A stretch of 8,220 nucleotides of DNA from positions 1 to 8,220 of the forward strand of contig JAKITM010000105.1 in the NCBI GenBank assembly GCA_021648045.1, written 5' to 3'. This stretch comes from Lysobacterales bacterium (GTDB lineage: Bacteria; Pseudomonadota; Gammaproteobacteria; Xanthomonadales; SZUA-36). Each line of letters starts with the position of its first letter. Positions within the stretch are counted from its first letter, which is position 1. The notes under the pieces were generated by a model. The model made no database searches and had not been told where the DNA came from. It saw nothing but the letters and a program-made list of their open reading frames with translations. Of the stretch, positions 1 to 5,523 are shown piece by piece. Position numbers and translations under genes: made by a program.

Positions 1-65
1 AAAAATGAGCCTCACACCACCTGATTTCAAAAAAGATATTTTCTTATATAAAGTACCACGGGCTT
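1..65. other. sequence beyond the attC site, possibly start of next cassette
   Basis: No gene can be supported here. Read on the - strand, this segment follows the right arm of the attC-like site, so it would be the 5' end of a second cassette if the array continues to the left, or chromosomal flank if it does not. The - strand has a purine-rich AGGTGG at about 27-22 just before a GTG codon at 19-17, which could start a gene leaving the window, but only a few codons are visible. Confidence 0.2.
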
Positions 66-128
66 GTCCAACAATAGGATAAGATTGTGGATCGCTTCGC
101 TCTCACAATCTATCCTTATTCGTTAGCC
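66..128 (-). repeat. attC-like integron recombination site
   Basis: Read on the - strand, the site starts with GGCTAAC (128-122), close to the R'' consensus RYYYAAC, and ends with GTTGGAC (72-66), an exact fit to the R' consensus GTTRRRY. Between them lies a long imperfect palindrome. GGATAAGATTGTG (77-89) faces CACAATCTATCC (104-115) with an extra base on one side, and GATCGCTTCGCTC (90-102) can form a short terminal stem. Imperfect arms with an extrahelical base and a variable terminal hairpin are what attC sites look like. The TAA stop of the adjacent gene is the TAAC of the left arm, also typical of cassettes. There is no T-tract after the hairpin, which argues against a terminator. The boxes and palindrome are seen directly; function is inferred. 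Confidence 0.72.
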
Positions 129-738
129 ATTTTTGAACGATACGGCTTTGATCTTTATTGAAAGATACCAGTAGTATGCTGCAACAAACACAGAAATGAT
201 AACAACTTGTATTGGTGTACTTTCAACAATTTCTTCGCCAAGCGACTCTGGATATAAAAAAGCGGTCTCCAGAGTCATGCCGACAATAAGTATTGGAAAC
301 ATTACTGCTAATACTCGAATCATAACAGGAAGACCAATACACATTATTCTCGCAATAAAATCCCTGTTATCGCCACTGGAATTGATTTTATAACAATAAT
401 AAACGCCAAATATTGATATGCCAAGCATTAGCGCAGAGCCAATGGTATCGTAATAATTATAAGAAGATCCAATATACATAACTGGATCCGATGCAAAAGC
501 CATCGCTATGGTAAACAACAGCATGTATTTGAACTCTTCTTTTTGAGATACCTTGCCCGATTTAAAGTCTTCAACAAGCAAATCCACTTTCCATAGATAC
601 ATAATTTTTCCTCTTATGCCTAACTTTGATTTATACAGCCAAACCTGAATATCAAGCCATAGTTCTGTATAAGAATTTTCATTAGTCATATCGTGCTATC
701 AGTCCCATTGATTTGCAAGCGAAAATATTAATTGCTAA
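72..738 (-). mobile_element. integron gene cassette (one gene plus attC)
   Basis: The proposed cassette runs on the - strand from the cleavage point G^TTAGCA (core at 739-733) to G^TTGGAC (72-66). It is about 667 bp long and holds one gene and one attC-like site, the standard cassette plan. In the excised circle the first bases TTAGCA would close the site opposite the arm GGCTAAC, and GTTAGC is the exact reverse complement of GCTAAC. In the integrated state the partner is instead GTTGGAC, which pairs less well. This pattern is expected when the last six bases of the attC belong to the neighbouring element. The cassette reads away from the divergent integrase fragment, as in known integrons. 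It looks more AT-rich than the genes to the right, consistent with acquisition. Confidence 0.65.
123..689 (-). CDS. cassette-encoded polytopic membrane protein, unknown function
   Basis: A 188-residue protein that I cannot assign to a named family. Residues 1-50 are soluble and charged, rich in Trp, Lys and Glu. About four hydrophobic segments follow, near 54-74, 82-101, 112-140 and 160-178, so it should sit in the inner membrane. A basic and polar loop around 101-110 (KINSSGDNRD) separates the second and third segments. The third begins FIARIMCIGLPVMIR, a pattern I loosely recall from uncharacterised gammaproteobacterial membrane proteins. The ATG at 689 is the first in frame; the ribosome-binding site is weak (GGGA about 14 nt upstream), which is common for cassette genes expressed from an upstream Pc promoter. 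The TAA stop falls inside the attC arm. The frame is intact. Existence of the gene is well supported; its role is unknown. Confidence 0.75.
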   Translation of the reverse strand: MTNENSYTELWLDIQVWLYKSKLGIRGKIMYLWKVDLLVEDFKSGKVSQKEEFKYMLLFTIAMAFASDPVMYIGSSYNYYDTIGSALMLGISIFGVYYCYKINSSGDNRDFIARIMCIGLPVMIRVLAVMFPILIVGMTLETAFLYPESLGEEIVESTPIQVVIISVFVAAYYWYLSIKIKAVSFKNG

Positions 739-739
739 C
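733..739 (-). other. attI-like recombination core / cassette 5' junction
   Basis: On the - strand this reads GTTAGCA, one base off the core consensus GTTRRRY. It lies about 130 bp before the start of the integrase fragment and 44 bp before the cassette gene, where attI cores are found. Its GTTAGC is the reverse complement of the GCTAAC in the attC at the far end of the cassette, which supports this position as the junction. The motif is short, so the case rests on position and on this complementarity. Confidence 0.5.
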
Positions 740-768
740 TAGAGATGAATTAATAGACAGAAATATCC

Positions 769-870
769 CTGGATACAAGCGGTATATTCCTACTTAAACG
801 AGGGTAAGTCGTTGATATTAAGTTTACTGGAGGTAGTTTAATCTGGATATACAGAATTGAGGCGGTATAT
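769..870 (+). repeat. paired direct repeats in the attI/intI leader
   Basis: Two short words recur in the same order. CTGGATA is at 769-775 and again at 843-849; GCGGTATAT is at 779-787 and again at 862-870. The gap between the words is 3 nt in the first copy and 12 nt in the second. The second copy overlaps the ribosome-binding site and start codon of the integrase fragment. Known attI sites carry direct repeats that bind the integrase in addition to the core site; these could be such sites, or the trace of a small duplication. Function is inferred. Confidence 0.4.
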
Positions 871-1054
871 GTCAAAACTATTAAATGAAGTCCGAAATAC
901 TATGCGGGTATATCATTATGCAATATATGCAATAAAAACCGAGAAAGCTTATGTGCAGTGGATTAAACGATTTATATTCTTTCATAATATGACGCACCCG
1001 CTTGAGATGGGTAAAAAAGAGCTTGAAGAGCTTTTAATGCCCTCGCGGACTTAG
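869..1054 (+). pseudogene. intI: truncated integron integrase (IntI) remnant
   Basis: The 61-residue product matches the N-terminal arm-binding domain of IntI tyrosine recombinases. The segment HYAI, KTEKAYVQWIKRFIFFH (22-38) and HPLEMGKKELEELL (42-55) follows the family pattern HYS-IRTE-AYV-WI-RFI-FH---HP--MG--EVEAFL. Full-length IntI has about 320-340 residues. The catalytic domain with the Arg, His and Tyr residues and the IntI-specific extra helix is absent, because after residue 55 the sequence reads into LMPSRT and a TAG. A 9-bp tandem duplication (917-925 and 926-934) inserts an extra Tyr-Ala-Ile into the first helix. The start at 869 is chosen because GAGG (859-862) lies 6 nt upstream; a TTG at 857 is less likely. 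Transcription diverges from the cassette, as in intact integrons. The family assignment is strong; it cannot be an active recombinase. Confidence 0.87.
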
Positions 1055-1078
1055 TGTAGGCATATTGAGGGAAAAGGG

Positions 1079-1091
1079 AAGCCTGTGGCTT
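1079..1091 (-). terminator. weak terminator-like hairpin after DUF2058 gene
   Basis: On the - strand, right at the TAA stop of the DUF2058 gene, AAGCC and GGCTT form a 5-bp stem with an ACA loop, followed by CCCTTTTCCC. The stem is short and the T-run is interrupted, so this is a tentative call. Confidence 0.3.
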
Positions 1092-1623
1092 ACCAAATTA
1101 AATCATCCGGCACCGGGTGATCGGATTCTTCTGGGTTTTCACTACCCTGTAAATCTGGTACATGTTGCGGAGACATTTTCTTAACTTCAACAGCGATAGC
1201 GGCATCCACTAAATAGTAGCGACCGCGCAAGTAAATCACTCCTAAACTTCCGGAATTAAGTTGCTCTAGTTGGGGTTTATCAACCATGATTTTGCGAATT
1301 TTCCCAAAGTGGGAAAAGTTTCGGCTTATATCTGCAGTGTCTTTGTTTTGTTTGCCTGAATCTAGCAAGCGTACAATTTTATTATTAATTTCACGCCGCC
1401 GTTTCTGCTCCGCCTGTTTTAGACCACTGCGCTTTTTTGCACTGTCTTTTTCATCTTTCGCCCGTGCCTGCCAAGCTTGTGCCAGATCAGATACTTCTCT
1501 AGGCTTCTTATTCACAGGTTTCTTATTCACAGGCTTTCTGTGCTGACGAGTCGGTTGCTTACGGGCAACTTTGGGTTTTGCCAGCCCAGCCTTGAGCAAT
1601 TGATCGCGTAAGGACTCAGTCAT
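1090..1623 (-). CDS. yaiL: DUF2058 (YaiL-type) protein
   Basis: A 177-residue hydrophilic protein of the DUF2058 family, to which E. coli YaiL belongs; members have been described as nucleoid- or polynucleotide-associated, and the molecular role is unsettled. Family marks are the N-terminal SLRDQLLKAGL (4-14), a very basic linker (15-45), a charged helical stretch about 46-90 likely to be coiled coil, the core IRKIMVDKPQLEQLNSGSL (109-127) with GVIYLRGRYYLVDAAIA, and the C-terminal VPDDLIW. The linker holds a perfect duplication KPVNK-KPVNK (30-39). The start at 1623 is preferred to an upstream in-frame codon at 1653 because homologues begin with a similar sequence and the codons between would lie inside the preceding gene. 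Its ATG overlaps the stop of the UDP-xylose synthase gene (ATGACTGA), suggesting translational coupling. Confidence 0.87.
   Translation of the reverse strand: MTESLRDQLLKAGLAKPKVARKQPTRQHRKPVNKKPVNKKPREVSDLAQAWQARAKDEKDSAKKRSGLKQAEQKRRREINNKIVRLLDSGKQNKDTADISRNFSHFGKIRKIMVDKPQLEQLNSGSLGVIYLRGRYYLVDAAIAVEVKKMSPQHVPDLQGSENPEESDHPVPDDLIW
1504..1533. repeat. 15-bp tandem repeat inside the DUF2058 gene
   Basis: Two adjacent 15-bp copies (1504-1518 and 1519-1533) differ at one base. Each ends in TTCTTATTCACAGG on the + strand. They encode the repeated pentapeptide KPVNK in the basic linker and keep the frame, so they look like a slippage or duplication event tolerated in a disordered region. Confidence 0.8.
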
Positions 1624-2563
1624 TGTTAGCCAACCTACCCTTGAAATAGGCAATTGTTTTCAACAAGCCATCATGCAATGGGGTTTCTGCTTTCCAACCG
1701 AGGCCGTCAACGGCACGCTGGATATCGGGCTGGCGTTGGCTTGGGTCATCAGCCGGTAAGTCGTGGTGCTCGATGGTTGATTGGGAACCTGTCATTTTAA
1801 TCACTAATTCTGCCAGTTCATTCATGCTAAAGGGGTTCGGGTTGCCTAAGTTAATCGGTCCGGTGAGGCTTGAGTTCATTAACCGTACCAAGCCTTCAAT
1901 TAAATCGTCTCGATAACAGAAAGAACGCGTTTGTGAACCATCGCCATAGATTGTGATCGGCTGGTTTTTTAATGCCTGCACAATAAAGTTAGAAATCACC
2001 CTGCCGTCATTGACTTGCATGCCCGGGCCATAGGTATTAAATATTCGTGCAATACTGATATCCACCCCGTATTCTCGGTAATAATCGAAAAACAGAGTTT
2101 CTGCACAGCGTTTGCCCTCATCGTAACAGGCGCGGATTCCGATAGGATTAACATTTCCCCAATATTCTTCAGGCTGGGGATGTACTGCAGGGTCACCGTA
2201 GACTTCAGAAGTTGATGCTTGCAGGATTCGTGCGCCAGTTTGATGGGCTAGATCCAGCATGTTGATAGCCCCGAGTACTGATGTACGGGTAGTTTTCACC
2301 GGATCATGTTGATAGTGAACTGGAGATGCTGGGCAGGCAAGGTTGTATATCTGATCAATTTCTAGCGACAGCGGCAGAGTAACATCGTGACAGGTCACTT
2401 CAAAACTCGACTGATCCAGCAGATGTTCGATGTTTTGCTTGCAGCCGGTAAAGTAATTATCCAAGCAGGTCACGCTATGCCCTTGCGAAAGCAAGTGCTC
2501 ACAGAGACGGGAACCAAGGAATCCGGCACCACCGGTAACTAGAATGCGTTGCGGATTAACCAC
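1616..2563 (-). CDS. uxs: UDP-glucuronate decarboxylase (UDP-xylose synthase)
   Basis: A 315-residue NAD-dependent extended short-chain dehydrogenase/reductase that converts UDP-glucuronate to UDP-xylose and CO2, supplying a sugar donor for polysaccharide or glycan synthesis in the cytoplasm. The Rossmann motif GGAGFLG is at 11-17 and the acidic residue binding the NAD ribose is D35 (LDN). STSEVYGDP (117-125) carries the active-site Thr/Ser and Glu. CYDEGKR (146-152) gives the catalytic Tyr147-x3-Lys151. ARIFNTYGPGM (172-182), NDGRVISNF (185-193) and GSQTRSFCYRDD (209-220) are typical of this family and separate it from GalE and RmlB. Length is normal for the soluble bacterial form, with no membrane anchor. 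It starts at a GTG (2563) because an in-frame stop lies just upstream. No glycosyltransferases or other sugar genes are next to it in the window; its only partner is the overlapping DUF2058 gene. Confidence 0.92.
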   Translation of the reverse strand: MVNPQRILVTGGAGFLGSRLCEHLLSQGHSVTCLDNYFTGCKQNIEHLLDQSSFEVTCHDVTLPLSLEIDQIYNLACPASPVHYQHDPVKTTRTSVLGAINMLDLAHQTGARILQASTSEVYGDPAVHPQPEEYWGNVNPIGIRACYDEGKRCAETLFFDYYREYGVDISIARIFNTYGPGMQVNDGRVISNFIVQALKNQPITIYGDGSQTRSFCYRDDLIEGLVRLMNSSLTGPINLGNPNPFSMNELAELVIKMTGSQSTIEHHDLPADDPSQRQPDIQRAVDGLGWKAETPLHDGLLKTIAYFKGRLANND

Positions 2564-2604
2564 CTGAAACGCCTGTTATCAAAGAATAATATTTAGGATA
2601 GAAA

Positions 2605-2634
2605 ATCCCGGGCATTATAATCAATACCCGGGAT
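2605..2634 (-). terminator. hairpin terminator after the FKBP isomerase gene
   Basis: ATCCCGGG (2605-2612) and CCCGGGAT (2627-2634) form a perfect 8-bp stem with a 14-nt loop. On the - strand the stem is followed by TTTTC, a short T-run. It sits between the isomerase stop (2649) and the UDP-xylose synthase start (2563), so it probably ends or attenuates isomerase transcription. The long loop and short T-run make it a moderate candidate. Confidence 0.5.
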
Positions 2635-2648
2635 ATATGACTGTAGCG

Positions 2649-3353
2649 TTACTCCGCATCACCAATTGAAATCAGTTCAACTTCAAATATCAGTGTTGAG
2701 TTTGGCATAATTGATGGCGGACTGCCCTGCTCACCATAGGCCATGGCGGACGGGATGAAGAATTTGTACTTACTGCCAATAGGCATCAACTGTACGCCTT
2801 CTGTCCAACCAGAAATTACCCGGTTAAGTGGAAATGAAGCTGGTGCATTACGCTTATAGGAACTATCAAATTCCTGCCCATTAAGGGTAGTGCCACGATA
2901 ATGAACTGTAACCGTATCCTCGGCTTTAGGTTTAGCGCCTTTTCCAGCTTCAATTATCTGGTATTGCAAACCCGATGCTGTAGTTACTACACCATCTTTC
3001 TTGCCATTTTCAGCTAGAAACGCAACGCCTTCAGCAGCATTTAAGGTAGCCATTTCTGCTACTTTGGCATTCTGCTCTTCCGTTTTACGGGTGATAAAAG
3101 CCTGTCTAGCCGTGTTAATTTCTTCTTCACTCATGAGTGTTTCACCACCTTCAAAACCCGTCTTAATGGCAGCCGACAAGGTTTTAAAGTCCACATCCAT
3201 TCCCTGGGTTTTTAAGGTGCGACCAATATCAAGGCCAAAAATATAACTTAACTGCTGTGCTTCAGTTTTCAGTTCTGAGGCAGTTACTGATACGCTAAGT
3301 GCGCTTCCTAAAGCCAGGGTGATTAGACCCATAGAAATCTTTGTTTTGTTCAT
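2649..3353 (-). CDS. secreted FKBP-type peptidyl-prolyl isomerase (Mip/FkpA class)
   Basis: A 234-residue foldase that catalyses cis-trans isomerisation of X-Pro bonds in the periplasm or at the outer membrane. Residues 1-26 are a signal peptide (basic MNKTK, hydrophobic core, then VTA-S, cleavage near 24-27). Residues 28-115 form the helical FKBP_N dimerisation region, including LSYIFGLDIGRTLK (35-48). The C-terminal FKBP domain (about 128-231) keeps the ligand-pocket residues: Y152, F162-D163 in EFDSSY, V179-I180, W183 in GWTEG, Y206 in AYGEQG and F223. No lipobox is visible. Length is close to Legionella Mip and shorter than E. coli FkpA, so I leave the symbol open. The start at 3353 is preferred over the in-frame ATG at 3368, because GGAG lies 9 nt before it and the signal peptide then starts correctly. 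It appears to be transcribed alone, divergent from the sulfate gene. Confidence 0.9.
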   Translation of the reverse strand: MNKTKISMGLITLALGSALSVSVTASELKTEAQQLSYIFGLDIGRTLKTQGMDVDFKTLSAAIKTGFEGGETLMSEEEINTARQAFITRKTEEQNAKVAEMATLNAAEGVAFLAENGKKDGVVTTASGLQYQIIEAGKGAKPKAEDTVTVHYRGTTLNGQEFDSSYKRNAPASFPLNRVISGWTEGVQLMPIGSKYKFFIPSAMAYGEQGSPPSIMPNSTLIFEVELISIGDAE

Positions 3354-3383
3354 TTGTTGAAACTCCATTAATGTCAGCTTGTT

Positions 3384-3412
3384 ATTGTCACCTCTAAACC
3401 CGCAGATGGCAA
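3384..3412 (-). promoter_or_regulatory. possible promoter of the FKBP isomerase gene
   Basis: On the - strand, TTGCCA (3412-3407) and GACAAT (3389-3384) are separated by 17 bp. The -10 element matches only four of six consensus positions. It lies about 30 bp before the chosen start, leaving a short leader. This is a weak candidate. Confidence 0.28.
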
Positions 3413-3556
3413 CAATAGATCATAAATATACTTGAAACTTTACCCACCCTCTACTCCAGGCAAGCCTTTCACAGGGAATATGAACACACAGAACGGCATC
3501 AGTTCCCTTGGGGTATAAATAATGATTATCTAGGCTTCCCACAGCGTATAGAAAAG

Positions 3557-3585
3557 CACTGAATTTATTCAATTTAGGGTATAAT
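3557..3585 (+). promoter_or_regulatory. likely promoter of the ATP sulfurylase-APS kinase gene
   Basis: TATAAT at 3580-3585 is a perfect -10 hexamer. The -35 region (CACTGA at 3557-3562) is poor, so an activator may be needed; sulfur assimilation genes commonly depend on CysB, but I see no definite site. Predicted transcription would begin near 3592, giving a leader of about 74 nt. The ribosome-binding site before the ATG at 3666 is weak. Confidence 0.42.
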
Positions 3586-3665
3586 TAGCGGCTAAAACTT
3601 AATCTGCACCTATCTACAAAAATAGGCACCATTTCACTGCTGGAGCGCCTACGGGCGACAATATA

Positions 3666-5387
3666 ATGAGTTCAAATTTCACAGCCCACGGCGGCCCGTT
3701 AAAAAACCTGTTTATTTCTGAATCCGAGCTTACGGCCGCTAAAGCCCACGCCGGTACCCTGTCCGACTGGGATCTCAGCGGTCGCCAAATTTGCGATCTG
3801 GAATTAATCATGAACGGCGGCTTCTCGCCATTGGAAGGTTTCCTTACCGAAACAGATTATCAGTCAGTATTATCGGATATGCGCCTAACGGATGGTAGCC
3901 TCTGGCCCATACCGGTAACCCTGGATGTAAGTGAAGCCTTTGCGGCAAAACTCAATATTGGGGATGAGTTCGTACTTCGAGACCCTGAAGGCGTTGCTAT
4001 TGCCACTATGACTGCAAAATCCATCTGGACACCAGACATGGATGCTGAAGCACAGGCTGTATATGGCACAACTGATAGCAAACATCCCGCAGTAGCTTAT
4101 CTCAAGCAACACAGCCATCCGGTTTATATTGGTGGTCAGGTTAAGGGGTTGCAGGCGCCTGTACATTATGACTGCAAACATCTACGCCATTCCCCGACTG
4201 AGCTGCGTGAATTATTTGAAAAGCTGGGCTGGCAGCGTGTCGTTGCCTTCCAAACCCGCAACCCGATGCACCGCGCGCATCAGGAATTAACTTTTAGAGC
4301 CGCCCGCGAAACTCAGGCTAATTTGCTTATTCATCCCGTAGTTGGCATGACTAAGCCCGGCGATATCGATCACCTGACCCGGGTGCGTTGTTACGAAGCC
4401 CTATTACCAAATTACCCCGAGCAAACAACCCAGCTAAGCCTGCTGCCATTGGCCATGCGTATGGGTGGCCCACGTGAAGCGCTCTGGCATGCCATTATTC
4501 GCAAAAACTACGGTTGTACCCACCTGATTGTCGGTCGCGACCATGCCGGCCCGGGCAATGATAGCAACGACCAGCCATTTTATGGGGCGTTTGATGCACA
4601 AGAACTGCTCTCTCAACACGAAGATGAGCTGGGCATAGAAATGGTGCCGTTCAAAATGATGGTCTATGTAGAAGAGCGCGCGCAGTATGCGCCTGTTGAT
4701 GAAATTAATGAAGGCGAAAGTGTGCTCAATATCAGCGGCACGGAATTGCGCCGCCGCCTTTATGAAGGCCTGGATATTCCAGAATGGTTTACCTTTCCTA
4801 AGGTGGTTGAAGCTCTGCGTTTACGCTACCCGCCTCGTCACAAACAAGGCTTTACGGTGTTTTTCACTGGGCTTTCTGGTTCCGGAAAATCAACCATTGC
4901 CAATGTATTGATGATTAAACTGCTGGAAATGGGTGGTCGTCCAGTGACTTTGCTGGATGGTGATGTGGTTCGCAAGAATCTATCATCAGAATTAGGCTTC
5001 TCCCGCGAGCATCGCAACTTGAATGTTCTGCGAATTGGTTATGTTGCCAGCGAAATCACCAAAAACAGCGGCGTGGCCATCTGTGCACCTATCGCACCAT
5101 ACGCTGATGTCCGCGACCAGATAAGAGCGGAAATTGAACCTCTGGGTGGCTTCCTTGAAGTGCATATATCTACTCCGATTGAAGTATGTGAAAAACGCGA
5201 TCGCAAAGGACTCTACGCCAAAGCCCGCCGTGGTGAAATCAAACAGTTCACCGGCATTGATGACCCGTATGAAGCACCACAACATGCCGAAGTGGTTCTT
5301 GATACTCTTAATATGAGTCCAGAACAAGCAGCACAGGAAATCATTCTCAAGCTGGAAGCTATGGGATTAATTTCTGGGATGGCTTGA
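3666..5387 (+). CDS. sat-cysC: bifunctional sulfate adenylyltransferase / adenylylsulfate kinase
   Basis: A 573-residue fusion enzyme that makes APS from sulfate and ATP and phosphorylates it to PAPS, for cytoplasmic sulfate assimilation or sulfation. Residues 1-170 form the PUA-like N-terminal domain of the monomeric-type ATP sulfurylase. The catalytic domain (about 171-390) carries QTRNPMHRAH (196-205), MRMGGPREALWHA (264-276) and GRDHAGPG (290-297). The APS kinase domain (about 395-570) has the P-loop GLSGSGKST (402-410), DGD (431-433), FSREHR (445-450) and a FTGIDDPYEAP substrate loop (528-538). Where many stand-alone APS kinases have ISPY, this one has IAPY (476-479), which I recall as usual in such fusions. 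This is the Sat type, not the heterodimeric CysD/CysN type. It stands alone, between its own candidate promoter and a strong terminator; no PAPS reductase or sulfotransferase is in the window. Confidence 0.96.
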   Translation: MSSNFTAHGGPLKNLFISESELTAAKAHAGTLSDWDLSGRQICDLELIMNGGFSPLEGFLTETDYQSVLSDMRLTDGSLWPIPVTLDVSEAFAAKLNIGDEFVLRDPEGVAIATMTAKSIWTPDMDAEAQAVYGTTDSKHPAVAYLKQHSHPVYIGGQVKGLQAPVHYDCKHLRHSPTELRELFEKLGWQRVVAFQTRNPMHRAHQELTFRAARETQANLLIHPVVGMTKPGDIDHLTRVRCYEALLPNYPEQTTQLSLLPLAMRMGGPREALWHAIIRKNYGCTHLIVGRDHAGPGNDSNDQPFYGAFDAQELLSQHEDELGIEMVPFKMMVYVEERAQYAPVDEINEGESVLNISGTELRRRLYEGLDIPEWFTFPKVVEALRLRYPPRHKQGFTVFFTGLSGSGKSTIANVLMIKLLEMGGRPVTLLDGDVVRKNLSSELGFSREHRNLNVLRIGYVASEITKNSGVAICAPIAPYADVRDQIRAEIEPLGGFLEVHISTPIEVCEKRDRKGLYAKARRGEIKQFTGIDDPYEAPQHAEVVLDTLNMSPEQAAQEIILKLEAMGLISGMA

Positions 5388-5414
5388 TCCTGCCTTAACA
5401 AACCCTGTATCTAC

Positions 5415-5442
5415 ACCCGGGCTATTGACCCGGGTTTTTTTT
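5415..5442 (+). terminator. rho-independent terminator of the sulfate gene
   Basis: ACCCGGG (5415-5421) and CCCGGGT (5429-5435) form a 7-bp GC-rich stem with a 7-nt loop, followed directly by a run of eight T (5435-5442). It lies 28 nt after the stop codon. This is a textbook intrinsic terminator and isolates the gene from the operon downstream. Confidence 0.92.
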
Positions 5443-5460
5443 GCCTATTTTTTGCCTATA
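5439..5460. repeat. 11-bp tandem repeat next to the terminator
   Basis: TTTTGCCTATT (5439-5449) is followed by TTTTGCCTATA (5450-5460), two adjacent copies differing at one base. It looks like a local duplication of the terminator's T-run edge; I see no function. Confidence 0.6.
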
Positions 5461-5494
5461 TTGATAGCTTTTTGGTCTATACCAACAAACTTAT

Positions 5495-5523
5495 TTGCAC
5501 AATTCAATCTATGGTGTTATACT
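5495..5523 (+). promoter_or_regulatory. sigma-70 promoter of the small protein-GntR-ABC operon
   Basis: TTGCAC (5495-5500) and TATACT (5518-5523) are separated by exactly 17 bp, and TGT directly before the -10 makes it an extended -10 promoter. Predicted transcription starts near 5530, about 60 nt before the first gene. This is the best promoter in the window. Confidence 0.72.

Larger units (their letters stand above)
3369..3665. other. divergent intergenic region, about 300 bp
   Basis: No gene is visible. This region must hold the promoters of the divergent isomerase and sulfate genes. It has two AT-rich -10-like words on the + strand, GGGGTATAAATAAT near 3510-3523 and GGGTATAAT at 3577-3585. 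There is also a 6-bp inverted repeat (AGGGAA near 3473 with TTCCCT near 3502), and two tiny hairpins in the sulfate gene leader (CCTAT/ATAGG at 3609-3625; CGCC/GGCG at 3646-3657). I recognise no riboswitch or named operator. Confidence 0.5.

Noticed and set aside
77..115. Palindrome as a rho-independent terminator of the cassette gene
   Set aside because: No T-run follows on either strand, arms are AT-rich and imperfect, and conserved box-like ends flank it in attC fashion.
843..854. CTGGATATACAG as a LexA (SOS) box controlling the integrase
   Set aside because: The spacing is CTG-N6-CAG, whereas the gammaproteobacterial LexA box is CTG-N10-CAG.
1621..1653. Longer DUF2058 protein starting at 1653
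   Set aside because: The extra ten codons lie inside the UDP-xylose synthase coding region, and the family begins at the MTESLRDQLLKAGL-type N-terminus.
3354..3368. FKBP isomerase start at the ATG at 3368
   Set aside because: It has no ribosome-binding site; that ATG and the following GGAG form the leader of the better start at 3353, which gives a proper signal peptide.
4992..5327. Antisense open frame opposite the APS kinase domain
   Set aside because: It has no ribosome-binding site or recognisable domain, and the + strand is unambiguous coding sequence there.
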